DNA of 64,000 bases from Arcobacter defluvii (GTDB lineage Bacteria; Campylobacterota; Campylobacteria; Campylobacterales; Arcobacteraceae): the NCBI RefSeq assembly GCF_013201725.1, contig NZ_CP053835.1, positions 1,860,001 through 1,924,000 of the forward strand, in the 5' to 3' direction. How positions within the stretch are numbered: the first letter of the stretch is position 1; each line of letters opens with the position of its first letter. Of this stretch, positions 14,811-24,880 are shown one piece after another. Under the pieces are notes generated by a model. That model was not told where the DNA came from. It saw nothing but the letters and a program-made list of their open reading frames with translations, and made no database searches. The translations under genes were made by a program, and so were the position numbers.

Positions 14811-16697
14811 ATGAGCGTAAAAGATATAAATAAAACTATCGAGCAATTGGTAAAAGAATACAAAGATTCTATACTTACCTATGAGAAAATTATTAAAATC
14901 TTTCCTAAAGCACCTTCAGGTCCAAACATTAAAAAACTTTTAGCATTAATACAATTATATAATGTAACTGTAATTAGTTCTCAAGAACAAGCAAAAAGAA
15001 TGAATGCTGAAGAAGCTAAAAAAAGAAAAGAATTAAGAGAAAAGTTAATCGAAAACGAAGATGACGTTTACGATTTATTAAAAAATAAAGAACTACTTGA
15101 ATGGTCAAGATCAGATTCTCCTGTAAGAATGTATCTTAGAGAAATGGGACAAATTCCTCTTTTAACAAAAGAAGAAGAAGTTGAAATTTCTAAAAAAATA
15201 GAAATGGGTGAAGATATTATTCTTGATGCTATTTGTTATGTACCATATCTAATTGATTTTATTTTGGAATATAAAGAACCTTTAGTAAATAGAGAAAGAA
15301 AAGTAAAAGAATTATTTAAAAATTTTGATGATGATGATTCTGAAAATGAAGATGAAGAAAACTTAGAAGATGAAGATATTGAAGATGAAGATATTGATAG
15401 TGAATCTGATGAATCTGATGAAGAAAAAGTTAGTGGAAAAAAACAGAAAAAACTTGATAAAAGAGCACAAACTATTATTGAAGCCTTCAAAAATTTAGAA
15501 AAAGCTAAAAAAGATTGGCTTAAATTTTCTGTAAAAGAGACTGCAAAATCAGATGATGAAGTTGATCAAATGACTTTCAATCTTGCTGTTGCATTTAAAA
15601 AGAAAATTTTAAAAGAAGCTTTATTAGATTTAGGTCCAACTTCTAAACTTATTACTGAAATTGTAAAAGCGATGGAAACTGCACTTAAATCTGATACTGG
15701 TTTTGATAGTGAATTAAAAAGATTAGAATATAAATTACCATTATTTAATGAAACTTTATTAAAAAATCACAAGAAGATTTTAGATAATATTGTTAATTTA
15801 TCAAAAGCACAAATTACATCTATGGTTCCAGAAGCAACTATGGTTTCTACTTATATGGAAATAAAAAAACTTTTCCAAACAGCAGAAGCAAGTAAGGGAG
15901 GATTTGATTTATCACCTGAAGAACTAAGAGATGTTCTTGAGCAAATAAAAAGAGGTAAACAAATTACTGATACTTCAAAAACAAGGATGGCAAAATCAAA
16001 TCTAAGACTTGTTGTATCAATTGCAAAAAGATATACAAATAGAGGTTTACCCTTCCTTGACTTAATTCAAGAAGGAAACATCGGTCTTATGAAGGCTGTT
16101 GATAAGTTTGAATATAAAAAAGGTTATAAATTTTCTACTTATGCAACATGGTGGATTAGACAAGCAATTTCAAGAGCAATTGCAGATCAAGCTAGAACTA
16201 TTAGAATTCCTATTCATATGATTGAAACTATTAATAGAATTAATAAAATCATCAGAAAAGGTATCCAAGAAAATGGAAAAGAGCCTGATGTTGATGAAAT
16301 CGCAAAAGAAGTAGGACTTCCTGTTGATAAAGTAAAACAAGTTATTAAAATTACAAAAGAGCCTGTATCTTTAGAAGCTCCTATTGGAAGTGATGATGAT
16401 GGTAAATTTGGAGATTTTGTTCCTGATGAAAAAGCTCCAACACCAGTTGATAATATCATGAAAGAAGATTTACAAGGTCAAATTGATCAAATTTTAGGTC
16501 AATTAAATGAAAGAGAACAAGCTGTTATTAGAATGAGATTTGGTCTTATGGAAGATGCAAGTGATAGAACATTAGAAGAAATTGGAAAAGAACTTTCTGT
16601 AACAAGAGAAAGAGTTAGACAAATTGAATCAAGTGCCATTAAAAAATTAAAGCATCCAAAAGTTGGTAAAAATCTTAAAAATTATGTAGAAAGTTAG
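14811..16697 (+). CDS. rpoD: RNA polymerase primary sigma factor RpoD (sigma-70)
   Basis: 628 residues in the usual order: region 1.1 at the N-terminus, region 1.2 ([23 protein letters not shown], from about residue 102), a non-conserved insert with a strongly acidic run (about 176-205), region 2 ([34 protein letters not shown]), region 3, and region 4 with the HTH ([20 protein letters not shown]). GAGG precedes the ATG by 13 bases, a rather long spacing. A hypothetical gene follows after four bases and is likely co-transcribed. Confidence 0.98.
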   Translation: MSVKDINKTIEQLVKEYKDSILTYEKIIKIFPKAPSGPNIKKLLALIQLYNVTVISSQEQAKRMNAEEAKKRKELREKLIENEDDVYDLLKNKELLEWSRSDSPVRMYLREMGQIPLLTKEEEVEISKKIEMGEDIILDAICYVPYLIDFILEYKEPLVNRERKVKELFKNFDDDDSENEDEENLEDEDIEDEDIDSESDESDEEKVSGKKQKKLDKRAQTIIEAFKNLEKAKKDWLKFSVKETAKSDDEVDQMTFNLAVAFKKKILKEALLDLGPTSKLITEIVKAMETALKSDTGFDSELKRLEYKLPLFNETLLKNHKKILDNIVNLSKAQITSMVPEATMVSTYMEIKKLFQTAEASKGGFDLSPEELRDVLEQIKRGKQITDTSKTRMAKSNLRLVVSIAKRYTNRGLPFLDLIQEGNIGLMKAVDKFEYKKGYKFSTYATWWIRQAISRAIADQARTIRIPIHMIETINRINKIIRKGIQENGKEPDVDEIAKEVGLPVDKVKQVIKITKEPVSLEAPIGSDDDGKFGDFVPDEKAPTPVDNIMKEDLQGQIDQILGQLNEREQAVIRMRFGLMEDASDRTLEEIGKELSVTRERVRQIESSAIKKLKHPKVGKNLKNYVES

Positions 16698-16701
16698 AAA
16701 G

Positions 16702-17385
16702 ATGAGTTTTTTTGAAGAATGGGTTGAGCTGGACTTAAATCCTGTATTATCTTTTTCATCTAGCTCTAAAATAATATATTCTAATTCAGAAGCTCAATTT
16801 TTATTAAATAGAATAAAACAAAAAGAACTATTTGATTTAGCGTTAACATATGCTCCAAAAACTTTTGGAGCATTAACTTCTTATATAGATTTAACAATTA
16901 AAAATTATACATTTTATGCAATTACAGTTATGTATGAAAATGAAGATGAAATTCATATGAAACTATATAAAAGTGCAATGGTAAAAAAAGAATCAAAATT
17001 AAATATAAAAAATATTAATAGTACAAATATTTTTACGTTAGTTGATTTAGCAATTTCTACAAGTAAAATTAAAACTGATATAAATTTTACAAAAAATTAT
17101 GATCCTTCAATTCCTGAATTTAAATTAGACGCAAGTTCATTCATAAAAACGTTAAATCAGATTTTTGAAGCATTTACAGGAAGAAAACAAGTTTCTTGCT
17201 CTATTTTATTGAAAATTGGTGAATATATAAAAATTGATGGAAAAAAATATTCTTTAATTAGTGTAGAAATTGCCTCGAATGAAAGTGGAGATTTCTCAAA
17301 AATCAATCTAAAAGAGAATCATCACTCTTTTATATTAACTGCTGATGATAGTAAAGTAACTATAGATTTACCTCTAATTTTATAA
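16702..17385 (+). CDS. Conserved-type hypothetical protein after rpoD
   Basis: A 227-residue soluble protein with no signal peptide, membrane span or motif I recognise. The C-terminal half (SASSFIKTLNQ-like region, GRKQVSCSILLKIGEYIKID) looks like an alpha/beta fold. It starts four bases after the rpoD stop and is probably co-expressed with it. Confidence 0.7.
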   Translation: MSFFEEWVELDLNPVLSFSSSSKIIYSNSEAQFLLNRIKQKELFDLALTYAPKTFGALTSYIDLTIKNYTFYAITVMYENEDEIHMKLYKSAMVKKESKLNIKNINSTNIFTLVDLAISTSKIKTDINFTKNYDPSIPEFKLDASSFIKTLNQIFEAFTGRKQVSCSILLKIGEYIKIDGKKYSLISVEIASNESGDFSKINLKENHHSFILTADDSKVTIDLPLIL

Positions 17386-17419
17386 TTTCAAAGCTATTTT
17401 CTAGTTAGCTTTGAAATTA
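17383..17419. terminator. Hairpin between convergent genes
   Basis: TAATTTCAAAGCTA (17383-17396) pairs perfectly with 17406-17419. It contains the stop codons of both convergent genes; no T-run follows, so strength is uncertain. Confidence 0.5.
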
Positions 17420-17939
17420 GAACTCCTAGTGGAACGATACCTAATCCAATTATAAAAGCAATTGGAATAAATATTTTATTATTATTCAATGCAAAAAAAC
17501 CAAAAATCAAAAATCCATATCCAATAACTCTATAAAGAGATAAAAAACCACCTGTCGCAAAAAGTGTATTCTTAAATGTATTCTTTTTTACTTTTGATTT
17601 TTCATCATTTATTATTTCTTTAATTTTTTCAGGTGTAAGCTCTGATTCTGGAATTTCTTCATATTCAGTATATAAATCGTATGGATCATCAATTTCATCA
17701 ATTTTATCTCTATTTTCTAAAGTAGATGATTTTGATAAATCTAAATTTGATAATCTATTTTGAATATTTTTTTTATAAGAATAAAAAGAAGCAATTGTAA
17801 TAAATAAAGAAGATACAAAAGCTACTTGAGTATTTAATAACCAAATATTATTTTGAAAAATTAATGTATAAATAAAAATGCAAAGGTCTAAAAAAATAAA
17901 AACCCTTACAAATCTAACAACTTCTGGATTAATCTTCAT
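17394..17939 (-). CDS. Membrane protein of unknown function (181 aa)
   Basis: Start chosen at the ATG (17939) that overlaps the end of the AtpZ-like gene by 11 bases; a longer frame to 18041 would run 113 bases into that gene. Segments FVRVFIFLDLCIFIYTLIF, LLNTQVAFVSSLFITIASFY and two near the C-terminus are membrane spans, separated by a charged loop (ESELTPEKIKEIINDEKSKV). No family recognised. Confidence 0.6.
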   Translation of the reverse strand: MKINPEVVRFVRVFIFLDLCIFIYTLIFQNNIWLLNTQVAFVSSLFITIASFYSYKKNIQNRLSNLDLSKSSTLENRDKIDEIDDPYDLYTEYEEIPESELTPEKIKEIINDEKSKVKKNTFKNTLFATGGFLSLYRVIGYGFLIFGFFALNNNKIFIPIAFIIGLGIVPLGVLISKLTRK

Positions 17940-18231
17940 CATCAAAAGATTTATCTCCATGTTTAGCTCTATATGAATATCTAGGATCGTTTTCCATCCC
18001 CTCAAACTCTTTTTGAGCTCTCTTATATGCTTTATAAACATTCATAAAAGCAGCTAAAACTCCCCAAAAAATACCAAGCCATAAAGTCCAAGTATATCCA
18101 GTTAATTGTTTTAAACCATATCCAATACCAAAACCTATTATAATTGCAGCAACAATAGATATACCTAATGATAGATTATCTAAAGCAGCTATTTTATCTT
18201 GATGTTTTGGTTTTTCATATTCTTCTTGCAT
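17929..18231 (-). CDS. AtpZ/AtpI-like membrane protein
   Basis: 100 residues with two spans (LGISIVAAIIIGFGIGYGL and TLWLGIFWGVLAAFMNVYKA), the two-helix hairpin of the AtpZ/AtpI family found with ATP synthases. The start used is MQEEYEKPKH at 18231, two bases after the ppnP stop; eight further in-frame residues upstream lie inside ppnP. No atp genes are near. Confidence 0.7.
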   Translation of the reverse strand: MQEEYEKPKHQDKIAALDNLSLGISIVAAIIIGFGIGYGLKQLTGYTWTLWLGIFWGVLAAFMNVYKAYKRAQKEFEGMENDPRYSYRAKHGDKSFDDED

Positions 18232-18233
18232 AA

Positions 18234-18551
18234 TTATCCAATATAAGTACAACAATAATCTGTTATTTCAATTACTTTTATATCAAAACTACAATTTGCT
18301 GGAACTTCAAAATATTCACCTGGTCCATATGTTTCCCAATTACTATCACCACAAGCAACAAGTACTTCAACTTTTCCTGCAATAATTTCCATATGCTCTG
18401 CTTCATTTGTACCAAATGTATATTCACCTGGCATCATAATACCTAAAGATTTTTTAATACCTTTTTCATCTACAAAACTTCTACTTGTAACTTTTCCATC
18501 GAAATAAATATTCGCTTTTTTTGTTAATTCTACATTTTTTAATACTGGCAT
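18234..18551 (-). CDS. ppnP: Pyrimidine/purine nucleoside phosphorylase (YaiE family)
   Basis: A 105-residue cupin of the DUF1255/PpnP family: GIMMPGEYTFGTNEAEHMEI and YGPGEYFEVPANCSFDIKV are characteristic. PpnP splits nucleosides with phosphate in salvage. AGGAAAA lies before the ATG. It is the first gene of a three-gene cluster with the AtpZ-like and membrane genes. Confidence 0.9.
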   Translation of the reverse strand: MPVLKNVELTKKANIYFDGKVTSRSFVDEKGIKKSLGIMMPGEYTFGTNEAEHMEIIAGKVEVLVACGDSNWETYGPGEYFEVPANCSFDIKVIEITDYCCTYIG

Positions 18552-18645
18552 AATTTTCCTTTTTATTTTAATATTAAATTTCTTTTAACACTTTGGCAAA
18601 GCCAAACTTAAAGAAACAAACTCTAGAGAGAACAACTAGTTGTTC

Positions 18646-19926
18646 TTACAACTTTTGCATAATTTCATCTGCAGCATTTAAGCATACATCTATATCTTCA
18701 TTTGTAATAGTAGTACAAACAAAACCTGTTTCGTATTGAGAACAAGCGAAATAAAAACCTTTTTTTAACATTTCATGGTGAAATGTTGCAAATCTTTTAA
18801 AATCACAAAGCCCTACTTCAACAAAATTCTTTGGAGCTTTTTCACAAAAGAAAAATCCAAACATACTTCCTCTTGTATCTACTTGCATAGGAATATTATA
18901 TTTTGTTGCTATATCTTTTAAACCATTTACCAATTTTTTTGCTTTTGCACTTAAATCAGCATAAATTTCTGAATTTGCTTTTAATTTTCTAAGACTTACT
19001 AATCCAGCAGCCATAGCAACTGGATTACCACTTAAAGTTCCAGCTTGATATACTTTACCTTCAGGTGATAAATGTCCCATAATTTCTTTACTTGCAGCAA
19101 AAGCACCAACTGGCATACCAGCACCTATTACTTTTCCAAATGTGATAATATCACCTTGAGTTTTTAAAATTCCACTTGCACCTTTTAAACTTGCTCTAAA
19201 TCCTGACATAACTTCATCAAAAATCAGAAGTGCACCATATTTATCACATAGTTCTCTACAAGTTGCTAAAAACTCTTCAGTTGCAGGAACTAATCCCATA
19301 TTTCCAGCAATTGGTTCTATAATAATACAAGCAATATCAGAGCTTTCTTCAAAACATTTTTTTAAGTTTTCTATATTATTATATTCACAAACTAAAGTAT
19401 GTTTTGTTAAATCAGCAGGAACTCCAGGACTACTTGGTGCTCCAAATGTTGCCATTCCTGAACCTGCTTGTACTAAAAGAGAATCTGAATGTCCATGATA
19501 ACAACCTTCAAATTTGATAATATCATTTTTACCAGTAACACCACGTGCTAATCTAATTGCAGACATTGTAGCTTCTGTACCAGAACTTACAAATCTAACT
19601 TTGTCGATATTATCGTACATTTCCACAATTTCATTTGCTAATTGTGTTTCAAGTTCTGTTGGTGCTCCAAATGACAATCCATTTTTTACAGTTTTTATAA
19701 CAGCTTCTTCAATATCTTTATCACAATGACCAAATATTAAAGGTCCCCAACTTTGAACAAAATCTAAGTATTTATTTCCATCTATATCATATAAATACGC
19801 TCCTTCACCTTTTTGAATAAAAGGTGGTGTTCCGCCTACACTTTTGAAGGCACGAACAGGAGAATCTACTCCTCCAGGAATCACTTTACAAGCTTCTTCA
19901 TAAGCTTTTATTGATTTTTCAAACAT
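18646..19926 (-). CDS. hemL: Glutamate-1-semialdehyde 2,1-aminomutase
   Basis: A 426-residue PLP enzyme converting glutamate-1-semialdehyde to 5-aminolevulinate in haem synthesis by the C5 route. The PLP lysine lies in [15 protein letters not shown] (about residues 263-277). Other family blocks are [26 protein letters not shown] and FDEVMSGFR. Length is standard. It is divergent from the TonB-family gene. Confidence 0.97.
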   Translation of the reverse strand: MFEKSIKAYEEACKVIPGGVDSPVRAFKSVGGTPPFIQKGEGAYLYDIDGNKYLDFVQSWGPLIFGHCDKDIEEAVIKTVKNGLSFGAPTELETQLANEIVEMYDNIDKVRFVSSGTEATMSAIRLARGVTGKNDIIKFEGCYHGHSDSLLVQAGSGMATFGAPSSPGVPADLTKHTLVCEYNNIENLKKCFEESSDIACIIIEPIAGNMGLVPATEEFLATCRELCDKYGALLIFDEVMSGFRASLKGASGILKTQGDIITFGKVIGAGMPVGAFAASKEIMGHLSPEGKVYQAGTLSGNPVAMAAGLVSLRKLKANSEIYADLSAKAKKLVNGLKDIATKYNIPMQVDTRGSMFGFFFCEKAPKNFVEVGLCDFKRFATFHHEMLKKGFYFACSQYETGFVCTTITNEDIDVCLNAADEIMQKL

Positions 19927-19964
19927 TCACATTCCTAATTAATCATTTATTAGCGGAATTGTAC

Positions 19965-19970
19965 TATAAT
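19965..19970 (+). promoter_or_regulatory. -10 box directly before the tonB-like gene
   Basis: TATAAT ends seven bases before the ATG at 19978 and no ribosome binding site lies between, so the transcript would begin at or next to the start codon. The box lies inside an interrupted inverted repeat (GCGG at 19953, CCGC at 19972). Confidence 0.5.
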
Positions 19971-19977
19971 CCCGCTT

Positions 19978-20766
19978 ATGAAAATTATTATCCTAGCTTT
20001 TATTATTTCAATATCTTTACATTTGCTATTATTAAAAAAATACAAAGATAAAGAATTGCCTGAAAATACACCTAAAAAAGAGATTGTAGAAAAAAAATCT
20101 GATGTGAAATTTGTAAAATTAAAAAAAAATGAGATTCAAAAAACTGAAATAGAAAAAATTGAAACTCAAGTAGAAAAAATTGAAAAACCACAAATTACAA
20201 AAAAAGTAGAAACTGTAAAAAAAGAGATAAAAGAGAATAAATCTACTCCTAAGAAGATTGGCAAAAAAGTTGAAAGAAAAAAAGAGATAGATATTGAAAA
20301 ATCTAAAAAATTCCAAAAAAGTATTTTACAAGAACAAATTGTAAAAGAAAATAACTCTTTGCAAGAAAAAACTTTAGAAAATTTTTTATCACAAAAAGAA
20401 CCTATAAACAAAGAAATTCTTAATGAATTAGAGAGATTATATGGGGAAGAATATCAAAATTTTACAAAAGTACAAAAAGCTTATTTAGAAAAAAATCTAA
20501 ATAATTTTCAAGTTATTACACAAAGAGTTTTAGATAGATTAGGTTATCCAAAACTTGCTGCTAAACTTAAAATTGGAGGAATAAATATTGTTGAATTTAT
20601 GTTTCATCCAGATGGAAGTATAAGTGGATTAAAAATTATAAATTCTTCTGGTTATGCTGTATTAGATGATTATACAATTGAATTAATTGAAATTGCCTAT
20701 AAAGATTATCCAAGACCAACAACTCCAACAAAATTAAGATTTAAAGTATTTTATAGGCTATTTTAG
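19978..20766 (+). CDS. TonB-family energy-transducing protein
   Basis: 262 residues. An N-terminal anchor (IIILAFIISISLHLLLL, residues 2-18) is followed by a long Lys/Glu-rich periplasmic linker (about 20-150) and a C-terminal TonB domain (about 170-262, with VEFMFHPDGSISGLKIINSS and YPRPTTPTKLRFKVFYRLF). TonB passes proton-motive energy to outer-membrane receptors; the linker lacks the usual Pro repeats. No ExbB/ExbD gene adjoins it. A second membrane gene follows after eight bases. Confidence 0.8.
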   Translation: MKIIILAFIISISLHLLLLKKYKDKELPENTPKKEIVEKKSDVKFVKLKKNEIQKTEIEKIETQVEKIEKPQITKKVETVKKEIKENKSTPKKIGKKVERKKEIDIEKSKKFQKSILQEQIVKENNSLQEKTLENFLSQKEPINKEILNELERLYGEEYQNFTKVQKAYLEKNLNNFQVITQRVLDRLGYPKLAAKLKIGGINIVEFMFHPDGSISGLKIINSSGYAVLDDYTIELIEIAYKDYPRPTTPTKLRFKVFYRLF

Positions 20767-20774
20767 GGAAAGAA

Positions 20775-21473
20775 ATGATTTTAGAAAATAAAAAAAAATA
20801 TTTAAGTAGACTTTTTAAAGGTGAAATTCCATTAATAATTGTTTTTTGGTTGTGGTTTGTTTTTATTTCTATCTGTATAGAAATTTGTCTTCAAGTAAAT
20901 CTTATAAAATTTGAATCTGAATACTTACAGTTTTTTATTTATTTTATGGTTTTAATATATTCAATAGCAATATTTTATATCACCTTTAAAAGTGCTTCTA
21001 AATATACAGGTTTAAAAGTTTGGTCTTTTTTAGCAAAAATTATTGTTACAATAAATTTATTTTTTTCATTAGCTCTTATTATTGAAATATATAAATACTA
21101 TTTTTTAGAAGATTATCTTATTGAAAAAGATATTGAAGACTTTAAAAATAATTTACCTATACAAGTTGATGCAAATAGCATTTTGATAGATATATATATA
21201 AAAGAAAAAACTATATTTTATGTATATACTCTAATTGGTGTTGATTTAACAGAAGAAAAATCTAAAAATATTTTCAAAAAACAAATTAATGATTCCCTTT
21301 GTGATAGTGAAACTACTTTAAGTTTATTAAAAAAAGATTATATTTTATCTTATAAATATACAAATGAAAATGATGAAGAGATAATAAATATTGAAACAAA
21401 AAAAGAAAACTGTGGAGATTCAATTTATGATTTAGACATTGTAAGTAATTTATTAGAAAAGCAAGGAGTTTAA
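20775..21473 (+). CDS. Unrecognised membrane protein (232 aa)
   Basis: Three spans: LIIVFWLWFVFISICIEIC (about 15-33), YLQFFIYFMVLIYSIAIFYI (about 52-71) and a third at about 89-110. A periplasmic or cytosolic C-terminal domain of about 120 residues follows. GGAAAG precedes the ATG. It lies eight bases after the TonB-family gene. No family recognised. Confidence 0.65.
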   Translation: MILENKKKYLSRLFKGEIPLIIVFWLWFVFISICIEICLQVNLIKFESEYLQFFIYFMVLIYSIAIFYITFKSASKYTGLKVWSFLAKIIVTINLFFSLALIIEIYKYYFLEDYLIEKDIEDFKNNLPIQVDANSILIDIYIKEKTIFYVYTLIGVDLTEEKSKNIFKKQINDSLCDSETTLSLLKKDYILSYKYTNENDEEIINIETKKENCGDSIYDLDIVSNLLEKQGV

Positions 21474-21502
21474 ATAAAATTTTTTATATTTTATTTAAAC
21501 TC
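21466..21502. terminator. Bidirectional terminator-like hairpin
   Basis: GAGTTTAAATAAAA (21466-21479) pairs perfectly with 21489-21502 around a T/A-rich loop, between the convergent membrane-protein gene and rodA. Confidence 0.7.
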
Positions 21503-21526
21503 AAATTATTACTTAAAAATTTTATT

Positions 21527-22633
21527 TTATAACTTTCTTTCATAATTATATAAATTCATATATCTAAATGCTAATAAATTTTCTAAAATTGCAAATGTCA
21601 CAATAAAATTTATAAAAGAACTTCCACCATATGAAAATAACGGTAAAGGAAGCCCAACAACTGGTGCAAAACCAATAACCATTAAAACATTAATACTCAT
21701 ATTAAAAAATATTAAAAGTCCTAAACCGGAGGCAAAAGCTCTAATTATATAATCATCTTTAAAAAAATAATTCATTGTTAATAAATGTAAAATAATCAAC
21801 AAATATAAAAAAATCAATCCTATTGCACCTAAGAATCCATATCTTTCAACGAAATAAGCAAAAATAAAATCACTTGTTGCAATTGGCAAAAATTTCAATT
21901 GTGTTTGGGTTGCATCTTCACTATCTTTTCCCGTAAGTCCACCTGAACCAATAGCTATAATTGATTGTTGAACATGATAACTAGGCTTTTCAGAAATAAA
22001 ATCATGAATTCTTTTTTTCTGATAATCTTTTACCAAATAAGTATACATAAAAGGAGAAGCAACTCCAACTATAACTATTATACTAACCCATATTTTCCAA
22101 TTTACACCTATTAAAAATAAAATTCCATAACCAACAAAAAGTAAAACTAAAGCTGTTCCTAAATCTGGTTCAATTGCAATTAAAACAAATGGTAACAATA
22201 TATAAAATGAAAAATATATAAAATCACTAAATCCATAACCATTTTTTGGTGGTGGCTTATGTTGTATTAAATATCCTAGCATCAAAATAAATATTGGTTT
22301 AATTAGTTCTGATGGTTGAATTGTAGTTCCAATAAATGGTATATAAATCCATCTTTTTGCACCTAGTTTTGAAATTCCTATAAGTTCAACAGCAATTAGT
22401 AAAATTATTCCTATCCAGTATAAAGCTGGAATAATTCTCACCTTTTTTCTTATAGGCAACATAAATACTAAAAGAAATGCAAATATAGAAATAGTATAAT
22501 ACACCAATTGTTTATTAGCCAATTGTTCGTTTGTTTCACTTATTAAATGGTATGATAAGAATATCAAAGGTAAAACAAATATTATTAACAAATAATCAAA
22601 GTGTGAAATAATTCTTTTATCAATTAAACGCAT
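21527..22633 (-). CDS. rodA: Rod-shape peptidoglycan glycosyltransferase RodA (SEDS family)
   Basis: A 368-residue polytopic SEDS protein with about ten spans. Family blocks are GAKRWIYIPFIGTTIQPSEL (about residues 90-109), KPIFILMLGYLIQHKP, AIEPDLGTALVLLFVGYG, and the C-terminal GLPLPLFSYGGSSFI. The region around QPSEL and EPDLGTA separates SEDS proteins of the RodA type from FtsW by length and context, but FtsW cannot be excluded from sequence alone. It is divergent from the pseudouridine synthase gene by about 20 bases. Confidence 0.88.
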   Translation of the reverse strand: MRLIDKRIISHFDYLLIIFVLPLIFLSYHLISETNEQLANKQLVYYTISIFAFLLVFMLPIRKKVRIIPALYWIGIILLIAVELIGISKLGAKRWIYIPFIGTTIQPSELIKPIFILMLGYLIQHKPPPKNGYGFSDFIYFSFYILLPFVLIAIEPDLGTALVLLFVGYGILFLIGVNWKIWVSIIVIVGVASPFMYTYLVKDYQKKRIHDFISEKPSYHVQQSIIAIGSGGLTGKDSEDATQTQLKFLPIATSDFIFAYFVERYGFLGAIGLIFLYLLIILHLLTMNYFFKDDYIIRAFASGLGLLIFFNMSINVLMVIGFAPVVGLPLPLFSYGGSSFINFIVTFAILENLLAFRYMNLYNYERKL

Positions 22634-22652
22634 AGTGAAAGAGTATCTAAAT

Positions 22653-23639
22653 ATGGATAAAAATTTTATTGTTTTTGAAACAAATAGATTGGATAAATTT
22701 TTAGCTTCACAAATTGAAGCTTCAAGAAATCAAATTGAACAACTTATAAAAAAAGAGTATGTTAAAGTAGATGGCAAGACTGTAAATAAAACAGGACTAA
22801 AATTAAAAGAAAATCAAGTAGTTGATGTCCATTTTCCAAAAGCAGAATTTAATAATATAAAAGATGAAGAGTTTATAATAAACTCTTTAGAAGGAAAAGA
22901 GGTAGAAATTATTTATGAAGATGAACATATTCTTGTAATTAATAAACCTTATAATTTAACAGTTCATGATGCACCAAGTGTAAAAGATGCAACATTAGTT
23001 GACTGGTTAAAAGTAAAGAATATCTCTTTATCTACAATTAGTGGTGAAGAAAGACATGGTATTGTTCATAGAATTGATAAAGGTACAAGTGGAGTTATGG
23101 TTGTTGCAAAAACAAATGAAGCTCATGTTGGATTATCAAAACAACTTGAAGATAAATCTATGGGAAGATATTATCTTGCAATAGTTGATATGCCATTAAA
23201 AGAAAATACAATTATTGAAAAATCAATTGGAAGAAATCCTAATAATAGATTAAAAATGTCAATTGAAAAAGATGGTAGATTTGCAAAATCAGCTTTTTCA
23301 AAAATTGCATTAAGTGATAATGAAAAATTTGAATTAATTGCAGCAAAATTATATACAGGAAGAACTCATCAAATTAGAGTTCACTTAAGTTCGATAAATA
23401 GGCATATACTTGGCGATAATTTATATGGTTTTAAGGGCGAATTAAATAAAATAAATAGATTTTATTTGCATGCTTATTATCTTTATTTAACCCATCCCAT
23501 AACAAATAAGCAAATGAGTTTCAAAGCAAATTTACCAACAGATATAAATGATTTTTTAACTAAAAACTTTCAAAAGGGGAATATAGATGTTAAAATTGAT
23601 GAAAGCTACATCATTAACAGTTTTACTTTTTCTATTTAG
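22653..23639 (+). CDS. RluD-type ribosomal RNA pseudouridine synthase
   Basis: 328 residues: an N-terminal S4 RNA-binding domain (LDKFLASQIEASRNQIEQLI), then the synthase domain with the catalytic aspartate in HRIDKGTSGVMVV (about residues 139-151) and the block YTGRTHQIRVHLSSI. The ATG at 22653 is preferred to the GTG at 22635 because GAAAGAG lies nine bases before it. Which uridines it modifies (RluD or RluC type) cannot be told. The last 53 bases overlap the next gene. Confidence 0.88.
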   Translation: MDKNFIVFETNRLDKFLASQIEASRNQIEQLIKKEYVKVDGKTVNKTGLKLKENQVVDVHFPKAEFNNIKDEEFIINSLEGKEVEIIYEDEHILVINKPYNLTVHDAPSVKDATLVDWLKVKNISLSTISGEERHGIVHRIDKGTSGVMVVAKTNEAHVGLSKQLEDKSMGRYYLAIVDMPLKENTIIEKSIGRNPNNRLKMSIEKDGRFAKSAFSKIALSDNEKFELIAAKLYTGRTHQIRVHLSSINRHILGDNLYGFKGELNKINRFYLHAYYLYLTHPITNKQMSFKANLPTDINDFLTKNFQKGNIDVKIDESYIINSFTFSI

Positions 23640-24867
23640 TGGTTGTACCAACATATTTGATAATTTAAATACACCAACAAAACCTAAAATTAATAACTCA
23701 GTTGAAACTGTAGATTTTAATTCTATAAAATCAATTCCAGATATGACTTCAATTGGATTTGAATGGCAAAGATCGAATGACCCAAAAGTTGTAGGATATA
23801 ATTTTTATCGAATGGATTTACAAAAAGATGGAAAAACTTTAAGACTTATTAAATCTATTGATAACAGATATGCTACACATTATGTTGATAAAGATCTAGA
23901 ACCAAATACAAAATATGCTTACCAAATATCTGCGAGATTAGCAGATGGTAGTGAATCTCCTACAACAGATGCATACATAGCACAAACTTTACAAAGACTT
24001 CCTGCTGTTGAATTTGTACAAGCAATTTCTGATTTACCAAATAGAATAAAAATAATTTGGAGACCACATCCAGACCCAAGAGTTCAATACTATAGAATTG
24101 AAAAATTCAATACAACTTTAAATGAATGGATTTATTTAAAAACTATAAATCAAAGATTATCAGTTGAATATATTGATACAGGGTTAGACAATAATACAGC
24201 TTATAAATATAGAGTTAAAGCATTTACATTCAATGATGTTGAATCAGCAACTTCAAAACCTGTTGTAGCAAAAACAAAACCTCTTCCAACTGGACCTTCA
24301 AATGTAAGAGCTTCAAATAACATTCCTAAAAAAATATTTTTAGCTTGGGATGTTTCCCCAACACAAGATATTATTAAATACGATATTCACCGAAGTATTT
24401 ATTCATCTTTTGGATATAAAAAAGTTGGAACTGTAAATTCAAATATTCTTGAATTTACAGATAAAACAGATGATGATGGAAGAGTTTATTACTATAAAGT
24501 TATTGCTGTAGGAAAAGATGGATTAGAAAGTTCTTTTGATATTACACCTATAAAAGGGATTAGTTTACCAAAACCTGCAAAACCAGTATTAACTCTTGCA
24601 CAAATTCAAAATAATAGAGCTATTTTAAACTGGAAAGCGGGAGATAATAGAGCTGTATCATATAATATTGAGAAGAAAATCAAACAAAACTTTTTTGAAT
24701 ATAAGTTAGTAAAATTTAATAACATAACAGATACAAGATTTGAAGATACAGATATTGTAAGCGGTGTAGAATATAAATATACAGTTCAAGCAAATGATGA
24801 GTTTGGATTAGTATCTGAAAAAACAAATGAAGCGTCATTAACAATACCAAAAACAAATTCAAAATAA
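23587..24867 (+). CDS. Lipoprotein with tandem fibronectin type III domains
   Basis: 426 residues. Signal peptide with lipobox LFSGC (cysteine near residue 20), then about four FN3-like repeats of 90 residues; the repeated signature is PNTKYAYQISA, NNTAYKYRVKA, RVYYYKVIAVG and VEYKYTVQAND near the end of each. AAGGGGA lies seven bases before the ATG and fixes the start, inside the previous gene. The protein probably sits on the outer membrane or in the periplasm. It leads into trmB and the fts genes. Confidence 0.8.
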   Translation: MLKLMKATSLTVLLFLFSGCTNIFDNLNTPTKPKINNSVETVDFNSIKSIPDMTSIGFEWQRSNDPKVVGYNFYRMDLQKDGKTLRLIKSIDNRYATHYVDKDLEPNTKYAYQISARLADGSESPTTDAYIAQTLQRLPAVEFVQAISDLPNRIKIIWRPHPDPRVQYYRIEKFNTTLNEWIYLKTINQRLSVEYIDTGLDNNTAYKYRVKAFTFNDVESATSKPVVAKTKPLPTGPSNVRASNNIPKKIFLAWDVSPTQDIIKYDIHRSIYSSFGYKKVGTVNSNILEFTDKTDDDGRVYYYKVIAVGKDGLESSFDITPIKGISLPKPAKPVLTLAQIQNNRAILNWKAGDNRAVSYNIEKKIKQNFFEYKLVKFNNITDTRFEDTDIVSGVEYKYTVQANDEFGLVSEKTNEASLTIPKTNSK

Positions 24868-24880
24868 TAAGAAAGAATAA

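Noticed and set aside
15236-15490. Serine-rich ORF on the minus strand inside rpoD
   Set aside because: It is the shadow of the acidic Asp/Glu codons of RpoD and has no ribosome binding site.
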